This document shows positions 63,928 to 64,000 of a stretch of 64,000 nucleotides of DNA, piece after piece (within the stretch, counting starts at the first letter, position 1; each line of letters begins with the position of its first letter). Under the pieces are notes generated by a model. It was not told the DNA's origin and searched no databases. It saw only the letters and a list, made by a program, of their open reading frames with translations. Position numbers and translations under genes: made by a program. The DNA comes from Burkholderiaceae bacterium (GTDB lineage: Bacteria > Pseudomonadota > Gammaproteobacteria > Burkholderiales > Burkholderiaceae). Location of the stretch: the NCBI GenBank assembly GCA_021166835.1, contig JAJPEN010000062.1, positions 84,145 through 148,144 of the forward strand, given 5' to 3'.

Positions 63928-64000
63928 TCAGCGCACCGTCGCTTCGTCGGTGCGCGTGTCGCCCGTGTTGTCGACCCAGGTGTTGCTGTTGTTGTCGCCG
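63928..64000 (-). CDS. soxZ: SoxZ C-terminal end (cut by window edge), probable
   Basis: Only the last 24 codons lie in the window, ending SNTWVDNTGDTRTDEATVR and a TGA stop at 63930-63928. The Trp-x-Asp-Asn-x-Gly ending strand and the position directly before soxA match SoxZ, the carrier partner of SoxY, in the usual soxYZAXB order. With so few residues the assignment rests mostly on context. Confidence 0.55.
   Translation of the reverse strand, partial: GDNNSNTWVDNTGDTRTDEATVR

Overview
The window is high-GC DNA (roughly two-thirds G+C by eye), densely packed with genes, many joined by ATGA/TGATG overlaps. The gene content points to a metabolically versatile betaproteobacterium of the Azoarcus/Thauera/Rhodocyclales kind: an ATP-dependent benzoyl-CoA reductase, a SoxB-type thiosulfate oxidation cluster, SUF iron-sulfur assembly and several Liv-type ABC importers. 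This placement is an inference from gene content; there is no rRNA or marker gene in the window. No tRNA, rRNA, CRISPR array, insertion sequence or phage gene was seen, and no stretch longer than 300 bases lacks a gene.

Layout. (1) 1-1024, minus: the N-terminal part of an AMP-forming acyl-CoA ligase and a TetR regulator. Two copies of the same operator-like sequence (TCTAT-N6-ATAGA) lie in front of the ligase and between TetR and the next operon. (2) 1152-10347, plus: a Rieske mononuclear oxygenase of the vanillate-demethylase type, then a full corrinoid/tetrahydrofolate methyl-transfer set (MetV-MetF fusion, corrinoid protein, UroD-fold methyltransferase, MetH-activation-like protein, RACE-type 2Fe-2S activator, pterin-binding methyltransferase) and an amidohydrolase. 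This looks like an O-demethylation island with an O2-dependent and an O2-independent route in one operon, and is the most novel-looking part of the window. (3) 10314-24689, minus: hybrid histidine kinase, Pat-like acetyltransferase, DUF808 membrane protein, small cytochrome c, sdhB-sdhD-sdhC without sdhA, and a SUF operon (sufR-like, B, C, D, S, U, T in transcription order). (4) 24908-31217, plus: Bzd-type benzoyl-CoA reductase (N, O, P, Q), ferredoxin, hemerythrin and a zinc alcohol dehydrogenase. The promoter region holds a perfect FNR-type site and a 16-bp palindrome placed over the predicted start of transcription. (5) 31298-36259, minus: a Liv-type importer with a fused permease-ATPase, divergent from an ScfR-like regulator (36456-38015).

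(6) 38101-41452, plus: a CheY-like receiver, a small membrane protein and a CbrA-like symporter-kinase. (7) 41554-47821: a GT9 glycosyltransferase, a convergent DUF4254-GT2 fusion, the DUF2868/DUF3482 GTPase pair and an MliC-like lysozyme inhibitor. (8) 47973-54685, plus: a second Liv-type importer ending in an AMP-forming acyl-CoA synthetase. (9) 54689-58390, minus: an FlK-like thioesterase, an unusual NDP-forming acyl-CoA synthetase and a PldA-like outer-membrane phospholipase. (10) 58437-64000, minus: a sox operon read from the right edge: soxZ (C-terminal end only), soxA, soxX, soxB, a SoxW/TlpA-like thioredoxin, a GlcG/HbpS-like protein and a SoxH-like metallo-hydrolase.

How it works together (inference). 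Methoxylated or other methylated aromatic acids could be imported by the Liv systems, activated by the CoA ligases, stripped of methyl groups by the Rieske enzyme when O2 is present or by the corrinoid/THF system when it is not, and the aromatic ring then reduced by benzoyl-CoA reductase under anoxic, FNR-type control. The adjacent SUF operon would supply iron-sulfur clusters to this very cluster-rich machinery, and Sox would provide lithotrophic electrons. The downstream benzoyl-CoA pathway genes (dch, had, oah) and a benzoate-CoA ligase are not in the window.
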